Assembly: GCA_021324455.1 (NCBI GenBank)
Contig: JAJPJA010000013.1
Location: 62,001-126,000, forward strand
Origin: Pseudomonadota bacterium
Lineage (GTDB): Bacteria > Desulfobacterota > Binatia > Binatales > Binataceae
DNA length: 64,000 nt
Direction of reading: 5' to 3'
This document shows positions 43,846 to 52,936 of the stretch, piece after piece; position 1 is the stretch's first letter; each line of letters starts with the position of its first letter. Below the pieces are notes generated by a model. It made no database searches. It was not told where the DNA came from and worked only from the letters and a program-made list of their open reading frames with translations. A program made the position numbers and the translations under genes.

Positions 43846-45060
43846 TCAATCCAGCCGCGCAAGCAAGGCGCCGGTCAGGTATTCGCCCTCGATATGCCCC
43901 AGCATCACCGGATGATCCGGCGCGGCGCCAAGCCGCGACAGGGTCCGCAGATGCCGCCCCGCTCTGACCTGCGCAGTGCGCAGCGCCGCGAAAAAATCCT
44001 CGCCGCGGAAATGCTGCGAGCAGCTGAACGTCATCAGCATCCCGCCCGGCGCCATCGCGCGCATCGCCAGTTGATTCAGCTCAACATACAGCCGCTGAGC
44101 GCGCAGCGCGTCCTTGCGGCTGCGCGCAAGGGGCGGCGGGTCGAGCACGATCAGATCGAACCGGTCGGCGGATTTGGCCATAAAACGCCCGGCGTCCTCG
44201 CACACCAGATCGATCCTGGCGGTGCCCATCGCGTTGAGTTCCAGGTTGCGGCGCGCCCACTGCAAAGCCGGCGCCGAGGTATCGACCGCGATGACCTCGC
44301 CGGCGCCGCCGGCAATCGCGGCCAGGCTGAATCCTCCCGCGTAGCAATACGCGTCCAACACCCGCGCGCCGCGCGCCAAACCGCCCGCGATGCGCCGATT
44401 TTCCCGTTGATCGAGGAAGTAACCGGTCTTCTGTCCGCGTCCGGGAGCCACCGCAATCCGCAACCCGTTTTCAAGCGCGATCACCTCATCGACCGGCTCG
44501 CCCGACACCACTCCCGCCCGGTCGGCGAGTCCCTCTTCCCTTCTGACGGCGCCGGCGCTGCGCTCGATAATCGCGCGCGGCGCCAGCGCGCGGCGCAATC
44601 CACTCAACACATGGTTGCGCATCCGATCCATCCCGGCGGTCAGAAACTGCACCACCAGCACGCCGGCGTAGCGATCCACCACCAGCCCCGACAAACCGTC
44701 GCCGTCGCCATTGATCAGGCGATAGCAGTTGGAGCCGGCGCCGACGGCTCGCTCGCGCAGCCTGACGGCGGCGGCGATGCGCGCGTCGATAATCGTGGCC
44801 AGGTCGGTCTGCGCACCAAAGGAGAGCATCCGCACCGCGATAGTGGTCGCCGGATGATAGTATCCCGCGCCCAGCAATTCCTGCTGATAGTCGCGTACTT
44901 CGACCGCGGCGCCCGGCTCCAGTTGCGGCGGTTCGACACGTTCGATGGCCTGCGAAAATATCCAGGGATTCTTGCCGCGCACCGGCCCCTCGCGGCCTTT
45001 CTTGAGAACCACGCGCGGAAGCGCCGCCGGTGTTTCGTGCGCCGCCGACACCATAGTCAT
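43846..45060 (-). CDS. Class I SAM-dependent rRNA methyltransferase, RlmI-like (404 aa)
   Basis: N-terminal PUA domain ([23 protein letters not shown]), then an RlmI/RlmK-type domain with motif [16 protein letters not shown], acidic motif II AVDTS, and catalytic [10 protein letters not shown]; the FSCSQH segment follows. Expected to make m5C in 23S rRNA (C1962 in E. coli), from family knowledge. The start overlaps the moaC stop (ATGA), so the two are coupled. Confidence 0.9.
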   Translation of the reverse strand: MTMVSAAHETPAALPRVVLKKGREGPVRGKNPWIFSQAIERVEPPQLEPGAAVEVRDYQQELLGAGYYHPATTIAVRMLSFGAQTDLATIIDARIAAAVRLRERAVGAGSNCYRLINGDGDGLSGLVVDRYAGVLVVQFLTAGMDRMRNHVLSGLRRALAPRAIIERSAGAVRREEGLADRAGVVSGEPVDEVIALENGLRIAVAPGRGQKTGYFLDQRENRRIAGGLARGARVLDAYCYAGGFSLAAIAGGAGEVIAVDTSAPALQWARRNLELNAMGTARIDLVCEDAGRFMAKSADRFDLIVLDPPPLARSRKDALRAQRLYVELNQLAMRAMAPGGMLMTFSCSQHFRGEDFFAALRTAQVRAGRHLRTLSRLGAAPDHPVMLGHIEGEYLTGALLARLD

Positions 45061-45632
45061 TCGCCGCGCGTGCGCCAGACCCTCTCGCCCGCACGCTGGT
45101 AATCGCCGCTGCGCCCGCCCTGCTTGCTGACCAGCCGCACCGCGTCGATCACCATTGCGCGGTCGATCGCCTTGGCCATGTCATAAATCGCCAGGCCGGC
45201 GGCGCTGACCGCGACCAGCGCCTCCATCTCGACTCCGGTACGCCATGACGTGACGGCGCGCGCCTGGATTTCGATCAGTCCCTGGCGCTGGTTGGGATGG
45301 AAATCGACTTCGACCACTTCCAGCGGAATCTGATGGCACAGCGGGATCAGCTCATGGGTTCGCTTGGCCGCCATGATACCGGCGAGGCGTGCGGCGGCCA
45401 GCGCCTGTCCCTTCTTGAGCCGCCCCGCGACGATTGCGGCGACCGTGGCCGGCGCCATGCGCACGGCGCCGCGCGCCACCGCCTCGCGCCGGGTCACGTC
45501 CTTGCCGCCGACATCGACCATGCGGATGCGGCCGCGGGCGTCCAGATGGGTCAGGGCGGCACCCTGCCCGGCTGTTTTGCGCCCTTCAATTGCGCGTAAA
45601 TTCCGCCGTATCGTACTTCTGTTGTGCGCCAT
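45057..45632 (-). CDS. moaC: Cyclic pyranopterin monophosphate synthase
   Basis: Second step of molybdenum-cofactor synthesis (converts 3',8-cH2GTP to cPMP). Signature blocks are [33 protein letters not shown] and [22 protein letters not shown] 45632 gives about 28 extra N-terminal residues compared with typical MoaC; no closer ATG/GTG/TTG lies before the conserved block. Divergent from trxB with about 80 bases between. No other moa gene is in the window. Confidence 0.93.
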   Translation of the reverse strand: MAHNRSTIRRNLRAIEGRKTAGQGAALTHLDARGRIRMVDVGGKDVTRREAVARGAVRMAPATVAAIVAGRLKKGQALAAARLAGIMAAKRTHELIPLCHQIPLEVVEVDFHPNQRQGLIEIQARAVTSWRTGVEMEALVAVSAAGLAIYDMAKAIDRAMVIDAVRLVSKQGGRSGDYQRAGERVWRTRGE

Positions 45633-45711
45633 CGCGACCGTCCGCGGGGTATTTCGAGATCGAATGCATCGGCATAATATCCGAAGCTGCTGACACGGTA
45701 GAATCCATATC

Positions 45712-46659
45712 ATGGCACAGGGAACGCATCGCGTCGTAATTCTTGGCTCCGGCCCGGCCGGTTTGACCGCGGCCTTGTACACCGCCCGCGCCAACCTTCA
45801 ACCCTTGCTGATTGAGGGGCCGCAACCGGGCGGCCAGTTGACCATCACCACCGAGGTCGAGAACTACCCGGGCTTCGAACACGGGATCCAGGGGCCCGAG
45901 ATGATGGACGTGCTCCATCGCCAGGCCGGACGCTTCGGCACCAGCTTCATGGTCGGCGAGGTGAACCAAGTCAACCTGCGGCGGCATCCGTTCGAACTGA
46001 CCGTGGACGGCGAGGCGCTCGGCGCGCAGGCCCTGATTATCGCCACCGGCGCGTCGGCCAAGCTGCTGGGACTGGAATCGGAAAAGCGGCTGATGGGCTA
46101 CGGGGTCAGCGCCTGCGCCACCTGCGACGGCTTTTTCTTCAAGGACAAGGAAGCCTTGGTGGTGGGCGGGGGCGACACCGCGATGGAGGAGGCGACGTTC
46201 CTGACCAAGTTCTGCTCCAGAGTCACCGTGGTGCATCGGCGCGACCAGCTCCGCGCGTCCAAGATCATGCAGGATCGGGCGCGCAAGAATCCGAAGATCG
46301 GGTTTATCTGGGACAGCGTCATCGAGGAGATCTACGGCCAGCCCGACAAAACCGGCGTCACCGGCGCGCGGCTGCGCAATCTGAAGACCGGCGCCGCTGC
46401 CGACGTCCGCACCGACGCCGTGTTCATGGCGATCGGACATCAGCCCAATACCGCTCTTTTTGCCGGTCAGTTGGCGATGGACGAAGTCGGCTATCTGGTC
46501 GTAAAGCCGGGCTCCACTTACACCAGCGTGGACGGCGTGTTTGCCGCCGGCGACGTTGCCGACCGGGTCTACCGGCAGGCGGTCACCGCGGCCGGCACCG
46601 GATGCATGGCGGCGATCGACGCCGAGCGATGGCTCGAAGCGCAGGGCGCGGAAGCCTGA
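45712..46659 (+). CDS. trxB: Thioredoxin-disulfide reductase
   Basis: FAD/NADPH enzyme: [20 protein letters not shown] (FAD), redox pair C135-A-T-C138 in [26 protein letters not shown] (NADPH) and [21 protein letters not shown]. 315 aa, normal for low-Mr TrxB. It would also supply electrons to a thioredoxin-dependent ArsC domain such as that at 18745, though the link is inference. Confidence 0.96.
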   Translation: MAQGTHRVVILGSGPAGLTAALYTARANLQPLLIEGPQPGGQLTITTEVENYPGFEHGIQGPEMMDVLHRQAGRFGTSFMVGEVNQVNLRRHPFELTVDGEALGAQALIIATGASAKLLGLESEKRLMGYGVSACATCDGFFFKDKEALVVGGGDTAMEEATFLTKFCSRVTVVHRRDQLRASKIMQDRARKNPKIGFIWDSVIEEIYGQPDKTGVTGARLRNLKTGAAADVRTDAVFMAIGHQPNTALFAGQLAMDEVGYLVVKPGSTYTSVDGVFAAGDVADRVYRQAVTAAGTGCMAAIDAERWLEAQGAEA

Positions 46660-46700
46660 ACGGGCCGCGTGGGCGCGCAATCTATCGCGATGGCGCTTTC

Positions 46701-47213
46701 ATGCTGACGACCGAGCTGCTGGTTTTCTTTCATGTTCTGGCGCTGGCGGCTTTCTTCGGCGTGCAATTCGCGATGCTGTACATGCTGCTGCCGGCGGCGG
46801 CCCGCGCGCCCGACGAAGCCGCCCGCCGCGCCATCCTGATCCAGGGCTTCCGCTTCTACAATCCGTTTACGCTGGCGATGCTCGGGGTGCTGGTAATCAC
46901 GGGCGCGATGCGTCTGACGGACCTCAAGGCGGCAATGGGTTTCAACTACTTCGCCCGCATCGGCAGTCTGCTCGCGATCAAGCTGGGACTGGTTTTTGTG
47001 CTGGTGTTCATCCAGACCTACGTGACCTTCGGATTGGCCTTCCGCATCGGACGGCAGGAAGAGGTGGCAGCGCATGGCGACGGGCCGGCGTTTACGGTCG
47101 AAAAGATCGACCGCATGCTGGGTCGTATCCGCTCGATGACCTGGGTGACAATAATCCTGACCGCCGCGATTGTGTGGGAGTCGCTGAAGATGGCGCGCCT
47201 GATCGGCGGCTGA
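46701..47213 (+). CDS. Predicted four-TM membrane protein, CopD/DUF2269-like (170 aa)
   Basis: About four transmembrane helices (MLTTELLVFFHVLALAAFFG; FTLAMLGVLVITGAMRL; LLAIKLGLVFVLVFIQTYVT; MTWVTIILTAAIVWESLK) with short polar loops, similar to CopD/DUF2269-type proteins. ATG 46701 lies 41 bases after trxB; upstream in-frame starts overlap trxB and are less credible. Function unknown. Confidence 0.65.
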   Translation: MLTTELLVFFHVLALAAFFGVQFAMLYMLLPAAARAPDEAARRAILIQGFRFYNPFTLAMLGVLVITGAMRLTDLKAAMGFNYFARIGSLLAIKLGLVFVLVFIQTYVTFGLAFRIGRQEEVAAHGDGPAFTVEKIDRMLGRIRSMTWVTIILTAAIVWESLKMARLIGG

Positions 47214-47665
47214 CGCGCCGCCCGGCGGCCCCCGCGCCGGCGGATACTGTCGCGGTCAAAGCGTGTGCAGCGGGTGAAACGGGCGTTTGGGCCGCACTGC
47301 TGCACAAGCTCTGCTCAGACCAGAAATAATCGTTTCGCGCCGTTTCTTCCGCTGATGCGCGGTCCGCCGCAATGACGCTCTTAAGCGGCTCAAGATTCGG
47401 CAGCTTCCGCTTGCCCCACTGGGATTCCCGCTCCGCAGACTCCGCTTCGGAATGACGGTTAGAAACCGGGGACCGCGGTAAATGTATAAAGTCCGGGCAC
47501 AGGCGTGAGTTACTGCAGTGCTCGCTGCATTCGGATAAGCTTCTATAGGCTGAGCGCATGTACGAGCGGCCAGACTAGTCATCACCCGTGCCGGGTTTGT
47601 CTAATCGCCCCGTTCCGGTTCTGTTAGAATATCAGTTGATGCCCTTATAACGGCATCGGAGGCGC
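47214..47665. other. 452-base intergenic region
   Basis: Between the CopD-like gene and the BrkB-family gene. It holds a repeat-like inverted element at 47421-47458 and a GC-rich hairpin-prone stretch near 47500-47540. The AT-rich end (47625-47655) is likely the promoter of the BrkB-family gene, whose GGAGG lies at 47658-47662. No coding region is supported. Confidence 0.6.
47421..47458. repeat. Possible dispersed intergenic repeat
   Basis: GGGATTCCCGCTCCG followed by CTCCGCTTCGGAATGACGG has an ATTCC/GGAAT inverted pair and the look of the dispersed GATTCCCGC...GGAATGAC intergenic repeats found in several proteobacterial-type genomes. Only one copy is in this window, so repeat status is inference. 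Confidence 0.35.
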
Positions 47666-48940
47666 ATGGACTTGCCCTACAACATGTCCGAGTATCGCAG
47701 TCATGCGACCGGCACGCTGCGCCGGCTCGCCCGTCCCGATCTTGTGGCGCTGAGGTTCGGCGCGGTCCTGCGGCTGGCGATAGTCAATTTCATCAACAAC
47801 AATGATCTGCTGTGGGCGTCGGCGCTGACCTATACCGTAACGCTGGCGATTGTGCCGATTCTCGCGCTGGTGTTTTCGGTGCTCAAGGGACTGGGCGGGA
47901 CGGAGCGGCTGCAGCCGTTAATCGAGCGATATCTGGCTTTGGGCAGCCAGACGGCGGCCGCCAATCTGATGCAGATGGTGGGGAACGTGAACGCGGCCAC
48001 GCTCGGGTCATTGGGCGGCGCGGCGCTGCTGCTCACCGTCATTTCGACTTTGGGCACCATCGAAAGCGCGTTCAATTCGATCTGGCAGGTGCCGGCGGGC
48101 CGCTCCTATCTGCGCAAGTTTACCGACTACCTGAGCGTGGTATTCACGATTCCGCTGCTGGTGGTGGCGGCGGCGACGCTGACCGCCTCCTTCAGCCGTT
48201 ACACGTCGCATACGGTCACTCTGCTGCTGCCCTCTCTGATCCTGTGGATCGGCTTCTTTTTCCTGTTCATCTTCTTCCCCTACACGCGGGTGCAATGGCG
48301 GGCGGCGGCGCTGGGGTCGTTCGTCACGGCGGTGATGTTCCAGTTCGCCCAATGGGCCTACATCAATTTCTGGGTCGGGATGGGCAGCTACAAGGCGATC
48401 TATGGCGCGTTGGCGGTTATTCCCGTCCTGCTGCTGTGGATCTACGTGGGATGGATCATCGTGCTGTTCGGAGTGGAGATTTGCTTCGCCGCGCAGCGCG
48501 GGACGACGCGTCACGAAGTTCTGCCGCGCTCGCTGGATTTCGCGCGTTATGCGGTGCTGCTCAGCCTGCTGCGCCTGGCCGAACGGCTCAATAACCGGCG
48601 CCAAATGGTTACGCTGGAGAGCCTGGCGGCTGAGCTTGAGGTGCCGAGCTCGGAAATTGCTCCGCTGATCGACCGGATGAAAAAGATCGGGCTCGTGATC
48701 GAATCCGCCGCCGATCATCACTCGCCTTCGGGGCTGTTTCTGGCGCTGGACCCGGGCGCAGTCAAACTCGGCGAGACGCTGCGAAAAATGGAGCTGGAGT
48801 CGTGGGGGGACCAGCGCATTGCCGGTTTGCTGGCCCGCCTGCGCGATATCGAGTCGCGGCATCTGGACTCGATCAGCCTGCGCGACCTGCAGCAGAGCGA
48901 CAAGCTTCTGGCGGGCGCCGATGAAGCGCGGCCGGAGTGA
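47666..48940 (+). CDS. YihY/BrkB-family membrane protein (424 aa)
   Basis: Inner-membrane protein with about six hydrophobic segments: SALTYTVTLAIVPILALVFS, AALLLTVISTLGTIE, ESAFNSIWQ, VVFTIPLLVVAAATL, WIGFFFLFIFFPYTRV and VIPVLLLWIYVGWIIVLFGVE. The C-terminal quarter looks like a winged-helix domain (QMVTLESLAAELEVPSSEIAPLIDRM), a known addition in part of this family. Function is not settled for the family. GGAGG 3 bases before the ATG; ATG 47684 is an alternative. Confidence 0.88.
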   Translation: MDLPYNMSEYRSHATGTLRRLARPDLVALRFGAVLRLAIVNFINNNDLLWASALTYTVTLAIVPILALVFSVLKGLGGTERLQPLIERYLALGSQTAAANLMQMVGNVNAATLGSLGGAALLLTVISTLGTIESAFNSIWQVPAGRSYLRKFTDYLSVVFTIPLLVVAAATLTASFSRYTSHTVTLLLPSLILWIGFFFLFIFFPYTRVQWRAAALGSFVTAVMFQFAQWAYINFWVGMGSYKAIYGALAVIPVLLLWIYVGWIIVLFGVEICFAAQRGTTRHEVLPRSLDFARYAVLLSLLRLAERLNNRRQMVTLESLAAELEVPSSEIAPLIDRMKKIGLVIESAADHHSPSGLFLALDPGAVKLGETLRKMELESWGDQRIAGLLARLRDIESRHLDSISLRDLQQSDKLLAGADEARPE

Positions 48941-48950
48941 AACACGCCAG

Positions 48951-49130
48951 TCAGGCTGCGAGCAGCATCGGCTGGTCGGTTTTGATCACCGCCGGACGTA
49001 TCCGTATCACGATGCCGCCCTTTGGGGGCCGCGGTGAGATGGGAGTGCGCCGCCATCGGTGCCTTTCTTCCCACAGCTTGGGAATCACCCAGCAATTCAC
49101 CGCACAAAAACCCGCCAGTACAAGATGCAT
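48951..49130 (-). CDS. Small predicted protein, possible single-TM peptide (59 aa)
   Basis: Hydrophobic N-terminus MHLVLAGFCAVNCWVIPKLW, then a basic segment (EERHRWRRTPISPRPPKGG) and IVIRIRPAVIKTDQP. AAGGAG lies 7 bases before the ATG, a good ribosome site. Convergent with the BrkB-family gene. No known domain. Independent support beyond the ribosome site and membrane-like start is lacking. Confidence 0.5.
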   Translation of the reverse strand: MHLVLAGFCAVNCWVIPKLWEERHRWRRTPISPRPPKGGIVIRIRPAVIKTDQPMLLAA

Positions 49131-49650
49131 ATGGCAACTCCTTGCCGGCTGGAGCGCCGCCTGAGCCGGCAACGGTTAAAGAAAGCAAATTCCGATCCAG
49201 ATAAATCCGCTGTGGTTACGTCGAGCCCCGGATGTCTGTGCGCGGCAAAAGGCGAATCCCGGCCGAAAAGCGATCAATCAACTGCGTATTTTTAAGCCAT
49301 ATTGACCAGCGTGATGGCGGTCATGATGACCATGGGACACTCATACGGCGCTGGTTCCGGCGGGCCCCCCGCACTTTCCATCATACTATCAACTCGATTG
49401 CTCCGGCAAGTTGACCCACCCGCGCGGCCTTTTTCGCAGGAACAGGATTCACAAGGAATTAACGTACTTGCTATCGATCCGGATGGGATTTATACGAGTG
49501 CGACTGGTGCATTAGTGCCGGCAAATGGAACAGTGCTGGCGATCGATCGCTGCTGCGCACGATGCGCGGCGCATTGAGCGCGCCCGGGCATGCGCAGTAT
49601 GCAGTCGAAATAGGCCTGCTTGATGCGCCGGTACGCAAGCCGGCGTTAAG
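49131..49650. other. 520-base intergenic region
   Basis: Between the small ORF and the sulfotransferase gene. It is less GC-rich than its surroundings, with only short ORFs that show no conserved features. No RNA gene, repeat or clear promoter could be recognised. Confidence 0.6.
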
Positions 49651-50820
49651 CTACAGGCGGTACCGTTCTATGTAGCCGGCATACTTGCGGCGGATCTGCT
49701 CCGCGGTCAAGCCATATTGCTCCGGCGTATATTTATGAAACCCAGGACGGGTATGCGCATGCGCGTCCAGCCAGGCCCGCATCCGCCGCTCCGTCGCCTC
49801 ATCCAGTGTCAGGCCGAACCGGCGGTAAATCGCGTGCAGGGTGCCGATTGAGTCGTCCACAAGATCGCGGAAATATACATCCATAAAGCGCTCGGGATAC
49901 CGGTCGCGAATTTTCAGCGCCCGATCGATCCCGATGCGCCACAAGTCAAACTCGCGCCGCCCGCACGCTCGCGCGTCGGCTTTTGGACCCAGAATCGCCC
50001 GCCGCCCAATCATGATCAGGCTGCACACCGAAGGCAGCACCGCCACGGGATTGCGATGAGTAAATATAATATTCGCGTCGGGGAACACCTCGAGCAGCGA
50101 ATCCAGGTAGAGCAGGTGGGATATGTTGCGCAGCAGCCAGCGTTTGTCGGGCTGGTTTAATCCGATCAGTTTCAGATTGTCGCGATGGCGATAGTAGTTC
50201 GGCGTCTCATCCTGCGCCATCCACCATTCATCATAAGTCGGCGTGGCAAGGCTTGCGCCGAAGGTGTTGTGCACGAACCGCTGCAGCATCATGTAAAGGC
50301 ATTCGTCCGGTTCGTCCGCGGCCACATCATGAATCAGCCGCGCCATCGGGTTCTCGCGGTCGGCGGCTTCCAGCGCGGCGACGGTATTGCGGTAAAGCGG
50401 GTGGTGGTGCCATTGATCGCGCGGCGGGCGCACCATCGGGTTGGGCGCTATCCAGTATTCAAGGCCCTGGAACTGCGGATCCAGCGACATCAGCTTCTGC
50501 AACGTGGTGGTGCCGGTGCGGGGCAGACCGACGATCACCAGCGGGGCGCGGATTTCGTTGCGCAGGTATTGCGGATGTTCCGCCCATCCTTTTTGCGAAT
50601 AGAGCCGGCCGCTGAGCGCGCGCAGCACGGTGGCATACACCCGCTCGCGCCCAACCTCACTGAGTTGCAGGTCGCGGTCGATGGCTTGGAGCAGAACCCG
50701 CAGGCCGGTCAGGTAATCGCTGTCGCCGAAGTCCTGGAACCCGACCTGCGCGGCCGCCGCCTGATGCAGCATTTCTTCGGCGTCGGCAAACTTTGCGGGC
50801 AGCGCTTGTGTTGTGGCCAT
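49651..50820 (-). CDS. Sulfotransferase family protein (389 aa)
   Basis: PAPS-dependent sulfotransferase fold: 5'-phosphosulfate loop IVGLPRTGTTTLQKLMSLDP, the 3'-phosphate-binding NIIFTHRNPVAVLPS segment, and long helical inserts typical of the bacterial Sulfotransfer_3-like family. ATG 50820 is preferred, with GGAG 7 bases upstream; an ATG at 50832 and a longer frame exist. Substrate unknown; may modify a lipid or natural product. Divergent from the flavin monooxygenase. Confidence 0.85.
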   Translation of the reverse strand: MATTQALPAKFADAEEMLHQAAAAQVGFQDFGDSDYLTGLRVLLQAIDRDLQLSEVGRERVYATVLRALSGRLYSQKGWAEHPQYLRNEIRAPLVIVGLPRTGTTTLQKLMSLDPQFQGLEYWIAPNPMVRPPRDQWHHHPLYRNTVAALEAADRENPMARLIHDVAADEPDECLYMMLQRFVHNTFGASLATPTYDEWWMAQDETPNYYRHRDNLKLIGLNQPDKRWLLRNISHLLYLDSLLEVFPDANIIFTHRNPVAVLPSVCSLIMIGRRAILGPKADARACGRREFDLWRIGIDRALKIRDRYPERFMDVYFRDLVDDSIGTLHAIYRRFGLTLDEATERRMRAWLDAHAHTRPGFHKYTPEQYGLTAEQIRRKYAGYIERYRL

Positions 50821-51012
50821 CGCGGTCTCCATCGCCGGGAAGTTTCTCGCCCGGACGCTCGCGGCTCCAGATTCACAACAAAGCCGCGCGGTTTGCAAAT
50901 GAATGGGCTCGATCGCGAGCGGGCATTTGCCATCCGGTACAGGGCATTGAGATAATCGCGTGCGCAACGCCGCAGGCAGCCGCCCGCGTCAAACACGAGC
51001 GCCGGACATTTT

Positions 51013-52188
51013 ATGCCAACACCGATTACTCCAGCTCCATCGACCGCCGACCAGGTCTTCGCCGCCGTCCGCTCGATGGCGCCCATGATCGCCGAGTCCC
51101 GCGAGCGAATCGAAACCGACCGCCGGCTCCCGCCGGAAATCGTCCAGGCCATGATGCAGGCCGGCGTCTTCCGGATGGCGGTCCCGCGCGAGTACGGCGG
51201 CGGGGAATTCGACCCGATGACCCAGGTGCGCGTGGTCGAGGAGCTGTCGCGGATGGAAGGGTCCGTCGGATGGCTGGCGATGATCGGAGCGGCGGGCGGT
51301 CCGATGGCGGCGTTTCTCGACCCCGAGGTCGCGCGCCGCCTGTTCGGGCAGGTTAACAGCGTCTTTGCCGGACAGATCCGCCCGCCCCAACATGCGGAAG
51401 TCGTGGAGGGCGGGTTCCGCGTCACCGGCAGATACCGCTTCGCCAGCGGATGCCAGCATGCGTCGATGATGACTTGCGGATGCGTGTTGTTTGAAAACGG
51501 CAAGCCGCTCCTGCGTGAAGACGGGCAGCAAAAAGGGCGGGTGATGCTGATCCCGGCCGCCAAAGTAAAAATTATCGACGTCTGGGATACCACCGGAATG
51601 CGCGGGACCGGCAGCAATGACTTCGTCGTCGACGACGTCTTTGTACCGCTCGAAGAAAGCGTCAGCGTGCTGGAGCGGCCGCGAGTGCCTGGCCCTTTGT
51701 ACCGGTTCGCGCCGATTTACCTGGTCTGCCACGCCGGTGTGCCGCTGGGTATCGCGCGCGGCGCCCTGGATTGCGTGTTGGAGCTATGCGGACGCAAGGA
51801 GCTGATGCCGAGCCGCCAGCTTTTGCGCGACGACACTCAGACCCAGGAAACCGTCGCCTGGGCAGAGGCATCGATCGGGGCCGCGCGCGGCTACGTCTAC
51901 CAGACGCTCGAAGACTTGTGGGAAACGCTGTGCAAAGGCGATCGCGTATCGGTGCGTCAGCGCGCCCATTATCGAATGATGATGATCCATTCGCATCAGA
52001 CGGCCAAACAGGTGCTGTCGGTGCTGTACGATCTCGCCGCCACCAGCGCGATCTTTCGCAGCAATCCGCTGGAGCGCTTCATGCGTGACATCATGACCGC
52101 CTGCCAGCATCGCGTGATTCATCCGCGGATGTACCGGCCGGCGGGGCGGATGCTGCTGGGGCTGGATCCGGACGAGCCGTTCTTTTAA
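51013..52188 (+). CDS. Acyl-CoA dehydrogenase-fold flavin monooxygenase, class D-like (391 aa)
   Basis: Three-domain ACAD fold: VFRMAVPREYGGGEFDP, VTGRYRFASGCQHASMM, TGMRGTGSNDFVVDDVFVP. The last block is a signature of DszC/HsaA-type two-component monooxygenases rather than true acyl-CoA dehydrogenases. A flavin reductase partner is not adjacent. Likely hydroxylates a phenolic or sulfur compound, given family knowledge; substrate uncertain. Confidence 0.88.
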   Translation: MPTPITPAPSTADQVFAAVRSMAPMIAESRERIETDRRLPPEIVQAMMQAGVFRMAVPREYGGGEFDPMTQVRVVEELSRMEGSVGWLAMIGAAGGPMAAFLDPEVARRLFGQVNSVFAGQIRPPQHAEVVEGGFRVTGRYRFASGCQHASMMTCGCVLFENGKPLLREDGQQKGRVMLIPAAKVKIIDVWDTTGMRGTGSNDFVVDDVFVPLEESVSVLERPRVPGPLYRFAPIYLVCHAGVPLGIARGALDCVLELCGRKELMPSRQLLRDDTQTQETVAWAEASIGAARGYVYQTLEDLWETLCKGDRVSVRQRAHYRMMMIHSHQTAKQVLSVLYDLAATSAIFRSNPLERFMRDIMTACQHRVIHPRMYRPAGRMLLGLDPDEPFF

Positions 52189-52332
52189 GCCGCAATCGGG
52201 TGCGGCAACAAGCGCGCGGCTTGAAAAACCGCCGCGGGTCAGTGGCAGCATGCAATCGCCGGGTCTGGCTCCCCAACCAGCGGGTAGCGGCGGCCGCGAA
52301 GGCCCCGGAGCACAGTGAAATCGTATTGCGGG

Positions 52333-52758
52333 TTACTTCAAGCCGACCAGATAAAGCGCCAGCGCCACGAACAGCATCACCGCGGCGGTCGTGAACCATC
52401 GCCCGCGCCGGCTCTCGTCGACCGCGGGCGGCGGCGCTTGCGGCTCGGCGATTTTTTCCAGCGGCGCGATCGCGCGCAGGAAGCGGGCCGAAAGCGGGGC
52501 GGCGTCCAGACCCAGAAAGTCCGCATAGCTGCGCACGAACGGCAACAAATAAAGTTCGTCGGCGATCGCCCCGTAATCGTTCGCCTCCAGCATCGTAAGG
52601 TATCGGACGGGAATGCGGATCCGCTGCGAGACTTCGCGGATCGTCATCTGGCGTGCTTCGCGCTGCGAGCGCAAAATCGCGCCGACGCTGAGAGGGCTTT
52701 GGAGGTCGGCGCCTTGCCTGCCGCTGTCGTGCTGGGGCTCCATACAGTTGGATAGCAT
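52333..52758 (-). CDS. RodZ-like helix-turn-helix membrane protein (141 aa)
   Basis: N-terminal HTH of the RodZ/HTH_25 type (VGAILRSQREARQMTIREV, RIPVRYLTMLEANDYGAI, LPFVRSYADFLGLD), a short Pro-rich linker, and one C-terminal transmembrane segment (WFTTAAVMLFVALALYLVG) ending two residues before the stop. The periplasmic domain of full RodZ is absent. Start could also be ATG 52743. Possible role in cell shape or as a membrane-tethered regulator. Confidence 0.82.
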   Translation of the reverse strand: MLSNCMEPQHDSGRQGADLQSPLSVGAILRSQREARQMTIREVSQRIRIPVRYLTMLEANDYGAIADELYLLPFVRSYADFLGLDAAPLSARFLRAIAPLEKIAEPQAPPPAVDESRRGRWFTTAAVMLFVALALYLVGLK

Positions 52759-52936
52759 CTGCTCACACCAGGTTCAGCGTAACGCGTACGCATCGCCAGA
52801 GCTGTTGTTTTTGGTCAGAAATTAAGGCGCCAAAAGGCTGGAAGGATTGCGTCCTGCCCATTTCCTCCACCGCCGCACCCGCTCTAACCACCTTGAAGAA
52901 CATATGCCACAAAACCGGAAAAATGTCCAAAGATCG

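Noticed and set aside
49302-49577. 91-aa plus-strand ORF in the 49.1-49.6 kb gap
   Set aside because: No domain, no ribosome site and irregular composition.
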